Below, in pieces: positions 8,321-17,167 of a stretch of 41,300 nt of DNA. Under the pieces are notes generated by a model. The model searched no databases, had not been told where the DNA came from, and saw only the letters and a program-made list of their open reading frames with translations. How positions within the stretch are numbered: the stretch's first letter is position 1; every line of letters begins with the position of its first letter. Source of the stretch: Candidatus Aminicenantota bacterium (lineage in GTDB: Bacteria; Acidobacteriota; Aminicenantia; Aminicenantales; UBA8522); contig JAFNEO010000033.1 of NCBI GenBank assembly GCA_017886205.1, positions 1 to 41,300 of the forward strand, written 5' to 3'. The translations under genes were made by a program, and so were the position numbers.

Positions 8321-8914
8321 TTAGATTTCTTCTGGACCGACCATTCCCCCCGAGATGATGGAGTTCATGGCCTCGGATACGCTCCAGTCCAGATTCCGGA
8401 CCTGCGACTCTTTGAGGATGACGACGAACCCGGTCGTCGGGTTGGGCGCCGTGGGTATGAAAACCCTGAACAGGTTCTCTTCCCTGTTTTTCTGGTCCTT
8501 CATAACGGCCGTGACGAACCCGACCGACCAGACCCCCGGCCGGAAATGTTCCACCATGACGACTCGCTTGAACGCCCCTTTCTCCGGAAGGGAGAGGGCG
8601 TCGGCCAGCTGCTTGCCCAATGTATAAACCGTCTTGATGAGCGGGATGCGCGTGGTGACCAACTCGACGAGGCCGAAGGCCTTTCGTCCCGCCCAGTTGC
8701 TGGCCACTAACCCGAGAAGGTACAGGGCGATGAGGACGAGGACGATGCCCAGGCCGGGGATTCTGAACCCGAGCCAGCGGTCGAGGAGCTTCGTGATGCG
8801 CGTATCAACGGTCAGGTAGAAGAAGCGGATGACGAGATAAGAGAGCCCGATCGGGACGACCGCCAGCAGGCCTCGAAAGATATGGGTTTTGAGGTGTTTG
8901 AAGAATCCTCTCAT
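8321..8914 (-). CDS. DUF502 family membrane protein
   Basis: The 197-residue product matches the DUF502 family: two N-terminal transmembrane helices (about 12-32 and 55-76), then IPLIKTVYTLGKQLADAL, and a beta-rich soluble part with PTAPNPTTGFVVILKESQV, the hallmark of the family. The start at 8914 with AAGGAG upstream is preferred over a start 32 codons earlier, because the residues between lack family similarity and would overlap no signal. It follows the LapA-like gene by 61 bases on the same strand. The family function is unknown; plant and bacterial members are membrane proteins. Confidence 0.85.
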   Translation of the reverse strand: MRGFFKHLKTHIFRGLLAVVPIGLSYLVIRFFYLTVDTRITKLLDRWLGFRIPGLGIVLVLIALYLLGLVASNWAGRKAFGLVELVTTRIPLIKTVYTLGKQLADALSLPEKGAFKRVVMVEHFRPGVWSVGFVTAVMKDQKNREENLFRVFIPTAPNPTTGFVVILKESQVRNLDWSVSEAMNSIISGGMVGPEEI

Positions 8915-8975
8915 CAGGGCAGGCTCCTTGATCTGAATACTCGATCGGCGCTCGTTTTTCGGCCCGGTGAACGGC

Positions 8976-9176
8976 TCAGCTCTTTTTCCCTCGCCCCATC
9001 TTGGCGGCAAAGTAGCCGAAGAGAAACCCGACCAGGACGGCCAGAGGCACGAGGATCACCTGGGACATGCTGATCTTCCAGAAATAGAACCGGAAGACGA
9101 CCTCCTGGGTGTTCTGGACCAGGATGATGACAAGCAGAACGAGCAGGACGGCGACGATCAAGAGTTTCGCTTTCAT
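8976..9176 (-). CDS. LapA-domain (DUF1049) small membrane protein
   Basis: This 66-residue protein has two transmembrane helices (about 4-20 and 38-60) joined by QNTQEVVFRFYFWKISMS, the LapA/DUF1049 signature. Family members are linked in E. coli to lipopolysaccharide assembly (LapA-LapB), though many lineages have stand-alone copies. Its ATG overlaps the corA stop by one base (TAATG), implying translational coupling, and a GAGGTGG lies upstream. The C-terminus is short and basic (GRGKKS). The role here is not established. Confidence 0.82.
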   Translation of the reverse strand: MKAKLLIVAVLLVLLVIILVQNTQEVVFRFYFWKISMSQVILVPLAVLVGFLFGYFAAKMGRGKKS

Positions 9177-10240
9177 TACATCCACCTCTTTCGTCTGAAA
9201 TATATCACCATCACGAGGCCGATCGCCAGCATTATCCCCACAATGAGAAAATACCCCCAACGCCATTCCAGTTCCGGCATGAACTTGAAATTCATCCCGT
9301 AGACACCGGCGATAAAGGTCAGGGGGATGAAGATCGTGGCGATGATGGTCAGGACCTTCATCACCTCGTTCATCCGATTGCTGATGCTGGAAAGATAAAT
9401 GTCGAGCATCCCGGACAGCATATCGCGGTAGGTCTCGACCGTGTCGATGACCTGGATGGTGTGGTCGTAAACGTCGCGGAAGAAGATGCCGGTCGGCTCC
9501 TTGATCAAACCGGATTCCGCCCGTTCCAGGCCGCTGATGACCTCACGCAGCGGCCAGACTGACTTTCGCAGGTAGATCATCTCCCTTTTCAGGACGTGAA
9601 GGGCATGAAGCGTTTCGCGCTTCGGGTCGCTGATAAGCTTCTCCTCCAGGGCTTCCACCCGTTCGCCCAGGTTTTCCAGGATGATGAAATAGTTATCGAC
9701 GACGGCGTCGATCAGGGAGTAGGCGAGATAATCCGGGCCCATCTTGCGGACCCGGCCCTTGCCCGTGCGGATGCGCTCCCGCACCGGGTCGAACACGTCG
9801 CCACCCGCCTCCTGGAAGGAGATGACGAAGTTTGGGCCGAGGATCAGGCTGACCTGCTCCGACTGGACTTCCCGCCGCCTGGCATGAAAGCTGAGCATGC
9901 GCAAAACGATGTAGATATAGCCCCCCGTGTCCTCCATCTTGGGCCTCTGGGCCGTGGTCATGATGTCCTCGAGAATCAGGGAATGGATGCCGAAACACTG
10001 GCCGATCCGGCCGATGACTTCGGCGTCATGGACACCTTCGATATTGATCCAGGTGACCGTCGGTGTCTCCTTGAATGGGAAGCAATCGTCGACCGTTTCC
10101 GCCTCTTTCATCTGGTAGTTCTGTTCGTCGTAGTCGATAACGGTGATCCTAGTCTTTTCGGCCTTCTTCTCGCCGACATGGATGAGACTCCCGGGCGGCA
10201 GCCCGGCTTTCCTCGACCTTCGATGGTAATTTTTAGCCAT
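9176..10240 (-). CDS. corA: CorA-family magnesium/cobalt transporter
   Basis: The 354-residue protein has the CorA layout: a large N-terminal cytoplasmic alpha/beta domain, a long helix, then two C-terminal transmembrane helices. The selectivity motif YGMN is at 314-317, followed by the acidic-aromatic loop FMPELEWRWG and a basic tail FRRKRW. GAGG six bases before ATG 10240 supports this start rather than one 12 codons upstream. It should form a homopentamer in the inner membrane for divalent-cation uptake. Its stop overlaps the LapA-like start. Metal preference (Mg, Co or Ni) cannot be read from sequence. Confidence 0.93.
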   Translation of the reverse strand: MAKNYHRRSRKAGLPPGSLIHVGEKKAEKTRITVIDYDEQNYQMKEAETVDDCFPFKETPTVTWINIEGVHDAEVIGRIGQCFGIHSLILEDIMTTAQRPKMEDTGGYIYIVLRMLSFHARRREVQSEQVSLILGPNFVISFQEAGGDVFDPVRERIRTGKGRVRKMGPDYLAYSLIDAVVDNYFIILENLGERVEALEEKLISDPKRETLHALHVLKREMIYLRKSVWPLREVISGLERAESGLIKEPTGIFFRDVYDHTIQVIDTVETYRDMLSGMLDIYLSSISNRMNEVMKVLTIIATIFIPLTFIAGVYGMNFKFMPELEWRWGYFLIVGIMLAIGLVMVIYFRRKRWM

Positions 10241-10313
10241 GCTGGACCTCGTATTTTCTGACGTAGGCGTCGGCATCGGACTCTTGCCTGGTTTGGGATA
10301 GAACCTTGCCTCC

Positions 10314-10331
10314 GAGCGGCTTAGCCCGCTC
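10314..10331. terminator. Hairpin after the superoxide dismutase gene
   Basis: GAGCGG (10314-10319) pairs with CCGCTC (10326-10331) around a six-base loop, just past the superoxide dismutase stop on the minus strand. There is no T-run on that strand, so it is only a weak candidate for a transcription stop between this operon and corA. Confidence 0.3.
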
Positions 10332-10352
10332 TTTCTGGATCATCGACGAAGG

Positions 10353-11036
10353 CTATTTGAGCCTCGCCTCGGCGGCCTTCCAGTCGATATTCTTGAAGAA
10401 GGCCTCGATGTAGTCGGCCCGCTTCAGGCCGTAGTCGATCATGAAGGCGTGCTCGAAGACGTCCATGATCAGGATCGGCTGGCAGCCGGCCGGATGGCCC
10501 ACATCGTGCTCATTGACCCAGAAATTGATGAGCTGGCCGTTGGTCACGTCCTCGTAGAGGACGGCCCAGCCGATGCCTCTCATGGCACCCACGGCCTTGA
10601 AATCCTTTTCCCAAGCCTCATAGGTGCCGAAACTCTCGACGATCTTCTTTCCGAGCTTGCCGTTGAGGTCGAGGGCGTCTTTCCCGCCCAGGTTCTCGAA
10701 GTAGTACTCATGGAGTCGCATCCCGTCGAACTCCCAGCCGAGCCGCCGTTTTAGCTCGGCGAACTCCGGGGTAGCGGTCTTGACGTCCTTCAGCATCGCG
10801 GCCAGCGCGTCCAGGACCTTGTTGGTGTTGGTCACATAGCCCTGGTACAGCGTGAAATGGTTCTTGAGCAGGGTCTCGCTGAAACCCGCCATGCCGATGA
10901 GCTTCGAATAGTCTTTCGCCGAGTAAGCCATTGTCTTTTCCTCCCTTTTGAGATTTGGGTTCGAGGGGAACGCCGGCCGCGAAAGCAGCGCTGCTCCCCC
11001 CACGCCTGTTATCGTCAGGAACTCCCGTCGGCGCAT
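10353..11036 (-). CDS. Fe/Mn-type superoxide dismutase with Tat-like leader
   Basis: All four metal ligands of the Fe/Mn superoxide dismutase family are present: His60 (KNHFTLY), His109 (MRLHEYYFENL), Asp192 and His196 (DVFEHAF). The product converts superoxide to peroxide and oxygen. The longest form (227 residues) begins with a twin-arginine style leader, RRREFLTITG, and a small hydrophobic stretch, implying export. A second ATG at 10931 (residue 36) has a much stronger ribosome-binding site, GGGAGG, and would give a 192-residue cytosolic enzyme. The gene begins three bases after the recA stop. Metal specificity (Fe or Mn) is not decided by the visible residues. Confidence 0.88.
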   Translation of the reverse strand: MRRREFLTITGVGGAALLSRPAFPSNPNLKREEKTMAYSAKDYSKLIGMAGFSETLLKNHFTLYQGYVTNTNKVLDALAAMLKDVKTATPEFAELKRRLGWEFDGMRLHEYYFENLGGKDALDLNGKLGKKIVESFGTYEAWEKDFKAVGAMRGIGWAVLYEDVTNGQLINFWVNEHDVGHPAGCQPILIMDVFEHAFMIDYGLKRADYIEAFFKNIDWKAAEARLK

Positions 11037-11039
11037 GTC

Positions 11040-12098
11040 CTACTTCTTACCTTCCTTTTCCTCTTTCTCCTCGTGGAGGAGGCCGGCCTTCTTCCGGATA
11101 TCGTGCTCCAGCCCGGCCGCCAGCTCCGGGCTCTCCTTAAGGAGCTTCTTGACATTATCCCGGCCCTGGCCGATCCTCTCGCCCTTGAAGGAATACCAGG
11201 TTCCGGTCTTTTCGATGAGGCCGAAATTCACCCCGCAGTCGACGAGATCGCCCTCCTTGGAGATGCCGTGGCCGTAGATGAGGTCGAACTCCGCATCCCG
11301 GAAGGGCGGGGCCATCTTGTTCTTGACGATCTTCACCTTAACCCGGTTGCCGACGATGACGTCGCCCTCCTTGAGCGAGGTGATCCGGCGGACGTCGATC
11401 CGCATCGAAGAATAGAACTTGAGCGCCCGACCGCCCGTGGTCGTCTCCGGGTTCCCGATGAAAATGCCGATCTTCTCCCGCATCTGATTGACGAAGATGA
11501 AGCAGGTCTTGGACCGGGCGACGATGGCGGTGAGCTTGCGCAGGGCTTGAGACATCAGCCGGGCCTGAAGGCCCATGTGGGCGTCGCCCATCTCGCCGTC
11601 GAGCTCGGCCTTGGGGACCAGGGCGGCTACAGAGTCGACGACGATGACGTCCACCGCGCCGCTCCGGACCAGGACCTCAGCAATCTCGAGGGCCTGCTCG
11701 CCGTAGTCGGGCTGGGAGATGAGGAGGTTGTCCACATCCACTCCAACGCTGCCCGCATAGGTCGGGTCCAGGGCGTGTTCGGCGTCGATGAAGGCGGCCT
11801 GGCCACCCAGTTTCTGGGCCTCGGCGATGACGTGGAGGGCTAGGGTCGTTTTGCCGGTCGCCTCCGGACCGAAGACCTCGACGACGCGTCCGCGGGGGAA
11901 ACCGCCGATCCCCAGAGCCAGGTCGAAGGCGATGGAGCCGGTGGGGATCGCCGGCACCTTGACGGCCGCCTCTTTCTGGCCGAGTTTCATGACCGAGCCC
12001 TTGCCGAACTGTTTCTCGATCTGGGAGACGGCCGCCTCGATGGCCTTTAACCGCGACGCCTGCCTCTGCTCGATATCTTCGCTTTTCACCTTGTCCAT
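11040..12098 (-). CDS. recA: Recombinase RecA
   Basis: The 352-residue product is clearly RecA: Walker A GPEATGKT at 77-84, Walker [18 protein letters not shown], the L1 and L2 DNA-binding loops ([18 protein letters not shown] and [22 protein letters not shown]), and a charged Lys/Glu-rich C-terminal tail. It catalyses homologous strand exchange and stimulates LexA self-cleavage. GAGGAGG precedes ATG 12098, so a start 13 codons earlier is rejected. Upstream, a weak CTTTAA/TAGAAT pair (12198-12203 and 12175-12180) is a possible promoter, and I see no GAAC-N4-GTTC or CTGT-N8-ACAG LexA box. Superoxide dismutase follows with almost no gap. Confidence 0.98.
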   Translation of the reverse strand: MDKVKSEDIEQRQASRLKAIEAAVSQIEKQFGKGSVMKLGQKEAAVKVPAIPTGSIAFDLALGIGGFPRGRVVEVFGPEATGKTTLALHVIAEAQKLGGQAAFIDAEHALDPTYAGSVGVDVDNLLISQPDYGEQALEIAEVLVRSGAVDVIVVDSVAALVPKAELDGEMGDAHMGLQARLMSQALRKLTAIVARSKTCFIFVNQMREKIGIFIGNPETTTGGRALKFYSSMRIDVRRITSLKEGDVIVGNRVKVKIVKNKMAPPFRDAEFDLIYGHGISKEGDLVDCGVNFGLIEKTGTWYSFKGERIGQGRDNVKKLLKESPELAAGLEHDIRKKAGLLHEEKEEKEGKK

Positions 12099-12221
12099 CT
12101 TTTCCTCCTCATCACAAGAGACGTCGGCCGAGGGCATACTCTATCAAAGCCGCGGGTAACGCCTCCTCCCTCCTATTCTAACACGAATCAGCGATTCTTA
12201 AAGTGGGCACGCGCACCCGAC

Positions 12222-12277
12222 AAAAATATGGGGACGGTTCTGTTTTTCTAAATAAATAGAACCGTCCCCATATTTTT
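12222..12277. repeat. GGGGACGGTTCT palindrome (REP-like)
   Basis: AAAAATATGGGGACGGTTCT (12222-12241) is perfectly inverted at 12258-12277 around a 16-base loop. It overlaps the stop codon of the 3-hydroxyacyl-CoA dehydrogenase gene by two bases and ends each arm in an A/T run, so it can act as a terminator in either direction. The GGGGACGGTTCT core is of the kind I associate with Y1/RAYT-linked repeats in other genomes. Confidence 0.75.
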
Positions 12278-13124
12278 ACTTGTACTCGTAGAAGCCGCGG
12301 CCGGACTTGCGGCCCAGGTACCCCGCATCCACATACTTCTTCAGGAGCGGGCTGGGCCTGTACTTCGAGTCCTTGAACCCGTCGTAGAGCACCTCCATGA
12401 TGTAAAGGCAGACGTCGAGGCCGATGAGGTCGGCCAGCGCCAGCGGCCCCAGCGGGTGGTTCATCCCGAGCTTCATCACGGTGTCGATGGCCTCGACCGA
12501 ACCGACGCCTTCCATCAAAGCGCAGACGGCCTCGTTGATCATCGGCATCAGGATACGGTTAGCGATGAACCCCGGGTAGTCGTTGGCCTCGACCGGGACC
12601 TTGCCCATTTTCTCGGCTAGCCCTTTGACCACGGCGAACGTCTCCGGCGACGTGGCGATGCCCTTGACGAGCTCGACGAGCGTCATCAGCGGGACCGGGT
12701 TCATGAAGTGCATGCCCATGAACCTGGCCGGACGCGAAGTCAGCGCCGCCAGCCGCGTGATCGAGATCGAAGACGTGTTCGAGGTCAGGATGACCTCGGG
12801 CGCCAGGACCTTGTCCAGCGTGACCAGGACTTTCTTTTTGACCTCATAGTCCTCGAACACGGCCTCGACGACGAAGTCCACGGCCTTGAAATCGTCGAGC
12901 GAGGTTGTCGTCTTGATCCGGCCCAGGATCTTCCCCTTGTCCTCGGTGATCTTCCCCTTCTCGATGAGCTTAGAGACGCTCTTGTCGATCGTCTTCAGGC
13001 CCCGGTCGAGATACTCCTGCCCGACGTCGTGGACCATGACCTCGAGCCCCGAGGTCGCGGCCACCTGGGCGATGCCGCCGCCCATGGTGCCGGCTCCGAC
13101 TATTCCGATCGTTTTGATATCCAT
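12276..13124 (-). CDS. hbd: 3-hydroxyacyl-CoA (3-hydroxybutyryl-CoA) dehydrogenase
   Basis: The 282-residue protein has the NAD-binding GAGTMGGG motif at 10-17 and the family signatures [18 protein letters not shown] (catalytic His) and a C-terminal helical domain ending [12 protein letters not shown]. This single-domain length matches bacterial Hbd/PaaH enzymes. It oxidises 3-hydroxyacyl-CoA to 3-oxoacyl-CoA, or runs in reverse. AAAGGAGGGG precedes the ATG. It follows the thiolase by 19 bases, so the two catalyse successive steps of beta-oxidation or of C4 acyl-CoA synthesis. No crotonase or acyl-CoA dehydrogenase is in view, so the direction is open. Confidence 0.95.
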   Translation of the reverse strand: MDIKTIGIVGAGTMGGGIAQVAATSGLEVMVHDVGQEYLDRGLKTIDKSVSKLIEKGKITEDKGKILGRIKTTTSLDDFKAVDFVVEAVFEDYEVKKKVLVTLDKVLAPEVILTSNTSSISITRLAALTSRPARFMGMHFMNPVPLMTLVELVKGIATSPETFAVVKGLAEKMGKVPVEANDYPGFIANRILMPMINEAVCALMEGVGSVEAIDTVMKLGMNHPLGPLALADLIGLDVCLYIMEVLYDGFKDSKYRPSPLLKKYVDAGYLGRKSGRGFYEYK

Positions 13125-13143
13125 TGCCCCTCCTTTACTTCTT

Positions 13144-14337
13144 TCAAACCAACTCGATCGCCATGGCGACCGCGTCTCCCCCGCCCAGGCAGAGCGAGGC
13201 GACGCCGCGCTTCAGGCCGCGGTGTTTCAAGGCATAGATCAGGGTCGTCAGGAGGCGAGCTCCCGTCGCCCCGATCGGGTGGCCCAGGGCGACCGCGCCG
13301 CCGTGGACGTTGACCTTCTCCCGGTCGAGCTTGAGTTCCTTGATTAAGACGACGAGCTGGGCGGAGAAGGCCTCGTTGATCTCGAAAAGGTCCACGTCCC
13401 CGACCTTCCAGCCGACGTTGGCCAGGAGTTTCTCGATCGCTCCCTTGGGGGCATACATGACCATCGATGGTTCGACGCCGTTAGTCGTCGTCCCCAGGAT
13501 GCGCGCCATGGGCTGGGCCAGCTTTCTGGCCTTGATCGCATCCATCGAGGCTACCACTACCGCCGCTCCCCCATCGTTTAGGCTCGATGCGTTCCCGGCA
13601 GTCACCGTCCCGTCTTTCTTGAAGGCGGGCCGGAGCTTGGCCAACCGTTCAAGGGTCGTGTCCTTGCGCGGCCCCTCATCGACCGCAAAGATGACCGGGT
13701 CGCCCTTCCTTTGGGGGACGCTTACCGGGACGATTTCATACTTGAAATAGCCCTTTTCGATGGCATGAATCGCCTTCTGATGGCTGCTGAAAGCATATTG
13801 GTCCTGCTCTTCCCGGGTAGCGCCGAACTTCTCGGCCACCACTTCCCCGGTGATCCCCATGTGGACGTTGTCGAAGGCGCACCAGAGTCCGTCCAGGATC
13901 ATCGAGTCCTTGATCTGGACGTCGCCGAACTTGACTCCCTCCCGGAGTCCCCAGACCAGGTGCGGCGCCTTGCTCATGCTCTCCATGCCGCCGGCGACGA
14001 CGATCTCCTTCTCCTCGAGCTGGATCGCCTGGCCGGCCAGAGCCACCGCCTTGAGCGCCGAGCCGCAGACCTTGTTCACCGTGAAACAGCTCACGGAATA
14101 GGGAATCCCTCCCTTGACCGCCGCCTGCTTGGCCGGCGCCTGGCCGATCCCGCCCTGGACGACGTTCCCCATGATGACCTCATCCACGTCCTCGCTCCGG
14201 CAGCTCGCCCTCTTCAATGCCTCTTTGATGGCGATGCCGCCGAGGTCGGGTGCAGTGAAGTCCTTGAGAGACCCTAGAAAATTGCCGATCGGCGTGCGGG
14301 CCGCGCCGACGATGAAAACATCCCGTACTTCACACAT
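13144..14337 (-). CDS. Acetyl-CoA acetyltransferase (thiolase)
   Basis: The 397-residue enzyme carries the active-site Cys91 in [10 protein letters not shown], the [17 protein letters not shown] block with the catalytic His, and the C-terminal CLGGGDAVA with the second Cys. Length and motifs fit biosynthetic or degradative thiolase of the AtoB/PhaA type. The start at 14337 has AAAGGAG six bases ahead; an alternative 15 codons upstream is rejected. A candidate promoter (TTTACA 14396-14401, 17 bases, TACAAA 14373-14378) lies upstream. It is the first gene of a pair with the hydroxyacyl-CoA dehydrogenase. Chain-length preference is not readable. Confidence 0.95.
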   Translation of the reverse strand: MCEVRDVFIVGAARTPIGNFLGSLKDFTAPDLGGIAIKEALKRASCRSEDVDEVIMGNVVQGGIGQAPAKQAAVKGGIPYSVSCFTVNKVCGSALKAVALAGQAIQLEEKEIVVAGGMESMSKAPHLVWGLREGVKFGDVQIKDSMILDGLWCAFDNVHMGITGEVVAEKFGATREEQDQYAFSSHQKAIHAIEKGYFKYEIVPVSVPQRKGDPVIFAVDEGPRKDTTLERLAKLRPAFKKDGTVTAGNASSLNDGGAAVVVASMDAIKARKLAQPMARILGTTTNGVEPSMVMYAPKGAIEKLLANVGWKVGDVDLFEINEAFSAQLVVLIKELKLDREKVNVHGGAVALGHPIGATGARLLTTLIYALKHRGLKRGVASLCLGGGDAVAMAIELV

Positions 14338-14372
14338 TGGCCGCTCCTTTCGGGAAAAATTATGGCGTCCTT

Positions 14373-14401
14373 TTTGTATCATAAAAAAATATCAGTGTAA
14401 A
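14373..14401 (-). promoter_or_regulatory. Candidate promoter for thiolase-hbd
   Basis: On the minus strand TTTACA (14396-14401) and TACAAA (14373-14378) are 17 bases apart, with an AT-rich spacer containing seven T. This would place the transcript start about 30 bases before the thiolase ATG. Confidence 0.4.
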
Positions 14402-14440
14402 TCCGCAAAAACGACCGGACTCCCGCCACTTGCGGCCTAA

Positions 14441-14480
14441 GCAATAGTCCCGAGAGCACAAACCGTTGTGCCCCGGTTGC
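14441..14480. terminator. Hairpin after the second serine hydrolase
   Basis: GCACAA (14456-14461) and TTGTGC (14466-14471) form a short stem with outer partial pairing between GCAA (14441) and TTGC (14477). It lies 10 bases past the serine hydrolase stop. No run of T follows on the minus strand, so intrinsic termination is uncertain. Confidence 0.35.
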
Positions 14481-14490
14481 TTAACGATCT

Positions 14491-16626
14491 TTACTGCCGT
14501 TTGGCCTCGAAGGTGCCCCCGGGCTGGAAGAGTTCTATGGCCACGACGTTGCCTTTGTCATCCAGCTTGAAGCGCAGGCTAACAACTTTCATCTGCTTGA
14601 GGGTGAACTCATCGCCGAGGCCGGGCACGAGCTCCATTTCGGGCGCCCCAGGGATACTAGCGAACAGGACGTTCCCCTTCAGGCTGATGGTGATGACCTG
14701 TTCGATGAGGACGTACTTACCGGCGGACTTCTGGAGATAGGCCGGGTCGGAGAGCTTCGCGTCCGGCTTTTTTTCGAAAACAATCGGTTCGAGAGTGGCC
14801 TCAAAGGGGGCTTCCAGGCGGGCGACATTTCCGTTCGCATCGGTGATGAAGTTCAGCTTGGAATCCTCGAATACGGGGTCCCCGGCCCGCACTCCGTTGA
14901 AGGTGTCGTAGTGCCAGTGTTCGAGCGGCGTCGTGATGTTGTTGTACATAAAGGCGAGCTGGCCCTTCTCGACCGTCACCTTCAGGTCACCGTAGCCTGG
15001 CTGGAAGTAGTCGCCGGCGTATTCATCCAGCCCGTGGGACGGCTTGGTGTTAGGCACCCGGCGCGCCGCCTTCTTCTTCTCCGCTTCCTTGGTTGCTTCA
15101 TCGCCTTTGACCTTGGACTTGGCCGCTTCGCCAACCCAGTCCTTGGCCTCAAGCCCCAGGATCAGGTCGGTGGCGTGCCGGATGATGAGCTCGGGCAGCC
15201 CGGTGCCGTTCTTGTTAGCCAGGACGACAAACCCCACCCTGTCCTGGGGAAGCATGCTGACCATGGCTGAAAACCCGTCGATGTTTCCGCCGTGGTGGAC
15301 CCGGCCGTGGCCGCGGTAGCTGTCCACGAACCAGCCCATCCCGTAGTCGGCCGGCGTGACCTCTGGAATTTCCGGAGTCTCCCCTGTCGGCATGTGGGCC
15401 AGGTGCATGTCCTGGACGGTCTGGGGGTTGATGATCTGTTTATCTTTGAGCTTGCCCCCATTGATATGGACCAGGACCCAGTTGCTCATCTCGTTGACGC
15501 TCGAGTTAATCGACCCGGCCGGTCCCATGTTGTTGAGGCTGCGGAACGGCATTTTCTCGAGCTTCCCTTCCCTTTCTCGGTATGGAAGGGAGAAATCGCT
15601 GTCCTTCTGGGAGTCGGCTACGGAGAAATTCGTCCGCTTCATCCCCAACGGGCTGAGTACTTGGGCGCGAACCCCGTCCTCCCATGTCTTCCCTGTCAAA
15701 ACCTCGACCAAGTAGCCGGCCGTGAGAAACATCAGGTTGTTATACTGCCATATCGCGCGGAGGTCCGCGGTGGGCTTGAGATAGGCCAACCGGCGGACCA
15801 GACCTTCGCGGCTGATCGCCGTGTTGTTGTACCACATCAGGTCATGGCGCGGCAGTCCGGAGCGGTGGGTCACCGTGTCGCGGGGGGTCAGCCGCTCGGA
15901 AGCGGAAGAATCGTAAAGCCGGAACCAAGGGATGTAGTTGCGAAGCGGCGTGTCCCAGTCCAGCTTCCCCTCATCGACAAGGGTTCCCAGGGCAAAGACG
16001 GTGAAGGCCTTAGATGCAGACCCGATGGCCAACAGCGTATCCGGCGTCATCGGAACCTTTTTCTCCAGGTCCTTGACGCCGTACCCCTTGGCCAGGACGA
16101 CCTCGTCCTCGACGATGATGGCCACGGCCACACCGGGGACATTCAGGCCCTGAAGCCCTTTGCTGACGATCTCATCGAAACCTGCCAGGGCCTGCTTCGC
16201 CTGGGACTTGAGACCCGCTGACCGGCTCATCGTAAAGGGAAATACCTGCCCGCCTTGCGTGAACTGGCCGGAGATCTTCTGGCCGTCGTCGCTCAGAGCA
16301 CCCTTGAAAGTCGGGGCGCCCGGGACTCCGCTGATCTCAAAAGAGACGTCTTTTCCTTTGACCGTGATGTTCCCGAGCGGAAGGTCCTTGGCGTTCTGAG
16401 CCGGGATCGAAATATCTCCCGACCAATTTCCGTCCGGCTTCAGGCTGAAGTCGATGTCGAACCCGAGCTCAGTCCCGGGAATCTCGACCTCCCCTACCCA
16501 GTGCCCGGCGATGGACGGCTTTTCGGAGGCGGCCTCAGATGCGGCTGTGCTAGCAGACATCGGAAACGATATCATGGCGAGGACGATCAATAAGGGCAGG
16601 ACTTTTAGCAGGACAGGTTTTCGCAT
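14491..16626 (-). CDS. Secreted beta-lactamase-family serine hydrolase
   Basis: The 711-residue protein starts with a signal peptide (about 1-27) and a beta-rich N-terminal domain (about 36-135). A class C beta-lactamase-fold domain follows, with SASK at 203-206, YNN at 295-297 and HHGG at 444-447, so the catalytic triad motifs are intact. A lysine-rich linker and two beta-rich C-terminal regions (from about 540) complete it, as in DUF3471-type hydrolases. AAAGGAG precedes ATG 16626, and a weak promoter (TTGGGA 16695-16700, GATAAT 16673-16678) lies upstream. It probably works outside the cytoplasm on a D-amino acid ester or amide; exact substrate unknown. Confidence 0.88.
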   Translation of the reverse strand: MRKPVLLKVLPLLIVLAMISFPMSASTAASEAASEKPSIAGHWVGEVEIPGTELGFDIDFSLKPDGNWSGDISIPAQNAKDLPLGNITVKGKDVSFEISGVPGAPTFKGALSDDGQKISGQFTQGGQVFPFTMSRSAGLKSQAKQALAGFDEIVSKGLQGLNVPGVAVAIIVEDEVVLAKGYGVKDLEKKVPMTPDTLLAIGSASKAFTVFALGTLVDEGKLDWDTPLRNYIPWFRLYDSSASERLTPRDTVTHRSGLPRHDLMWYNNTAISREGLVRRLAYLKPTADLRAIWQYNNLMFLTAGYLVEVLTGKTWEDGVRAQVLSPLGMKRTNFSVADSQKDSDFSLPYREREGKLEKMPFRSLNNMGPAGSINSSVNEMSNWVLVHINGGKLKDKQIINPQTVQDMHLAHMPTGETPEIPEVTPADYGMGWFVDSYRGHGRVHHGGNIDGFSAMVSMLPQDRVGFVVLANKNGTGLPELIIRHATDLILGLEAKDWVGEAAKSKVKGDEATKEAEKKKAARRVPNTKPSHGLDEYAGDYFQPGYGDLKVTVEKGQLAFMYNNITTPLEHWHYDTFNGVRAGDPVFEDSKLNFITDANGNVARLEAPFEATLEPIVFEKKPDAKLSDPAYLQKSAGKYVLIEQVITISLKGNVLFASIPGAPEMELVPGLGDEFTLKQMKVVSLRFKLDDKGNVVAIELFQPGGTFEAKRQ

Positions 16627-16759
16627 TATTTCTCCTTTCTTAGACAAAGCCATCTTCGTTATTTATTACGAAATTATCCTCATTTTGTTCGTTCTCCCAA
16701 GCCAAATCAAGTCTCTTCTACTTTGAGCAATCATATCTTTGTCCATGAAAAAAGTGCTT

Positions 16760-17089
16760 CCGCATCAGGATTCGGGGATGGAGAAGCGAACTCTCGGGTT
16801 TAGCCTTTCTGAGGCGTTTTCCGATGGCAACCGCTCTTCTTTGGGGAGAGTAAGGCGAGGGGGAGTCCCTCAGAAAGCCCTCCGCAGCGGAGCGGGCACG
16901 GTTCCTCTCGGCTTGCCGAGAGGAGAGCAGAGCGAGGACAGGGAGCGAATTTTTCACGCTGGGAAAAATGCGCGTCTTTCGGAGGGACTCTCCCGAGCCT
17001 TTGCAGAGTTCCGCAGCGCCGAGGAAAACGCTGAAGGAACGGCGTGAAAAACCCGAGTGGAGCTTGACATCCCTGAATCTCTGATGCGG
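16760..17089 (-). mobile_element. MITE-like modular palindromic repeat, copy A
   Basis: Ends at 16760-16780 and 17068-17089 are inverted copies of each other (CCGCATCAG and CTGATGCGG at the tips) with one bulge and one mismatch. Positions 16854-16999 match copy D (32249-32394) in reverse over 146 bases at high identity. Inside is a strong hairpin, CCTCTCGGC (16904-16912) and GCCGAGAGG (16915-16923). There is no transposase and the small reading frames across it look spurious. It fills the stretch between the serine hydrolase and the deaminase. Confidence 0.65.
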
Positions 17090-17122
17090 GTTACATCTAG
17101 AAGCATGCCATCGCTGTCCCGG

Positions 17123-17151
17123 TTGACTTGAGTGCGCCGGGCCGCTAAAAT
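17123..17151 (+). promoter_or_regulatory. Sigma-70-type promoter of the deaminase gene
   Basis: TTGACT (17123-17128) and TAAAAT (17146-17151) are 17 bases apart. Transcription would start near 17158, so a coding start at 17132 is excluded and the mRNA would have only about ten untranslated bases before ATG 17168. Confidence 0.55.
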
Positions 17152-17167
17152 CTGGTCCATCCCGGAC

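Noticed and set aside
10857..11843. Long plus-strand open frame opposite recA
   Set aside because: It is an antisense shadow of recA with a composition typical of reversed GC-rich codons.
16739..17047. Short reading frame across repeat copy A on the plus strand
   Set aside because: It lies wholly in a repeat that recurs with shifted frames at 32.3 kb, has no ribosome-binding site and resembles no family.
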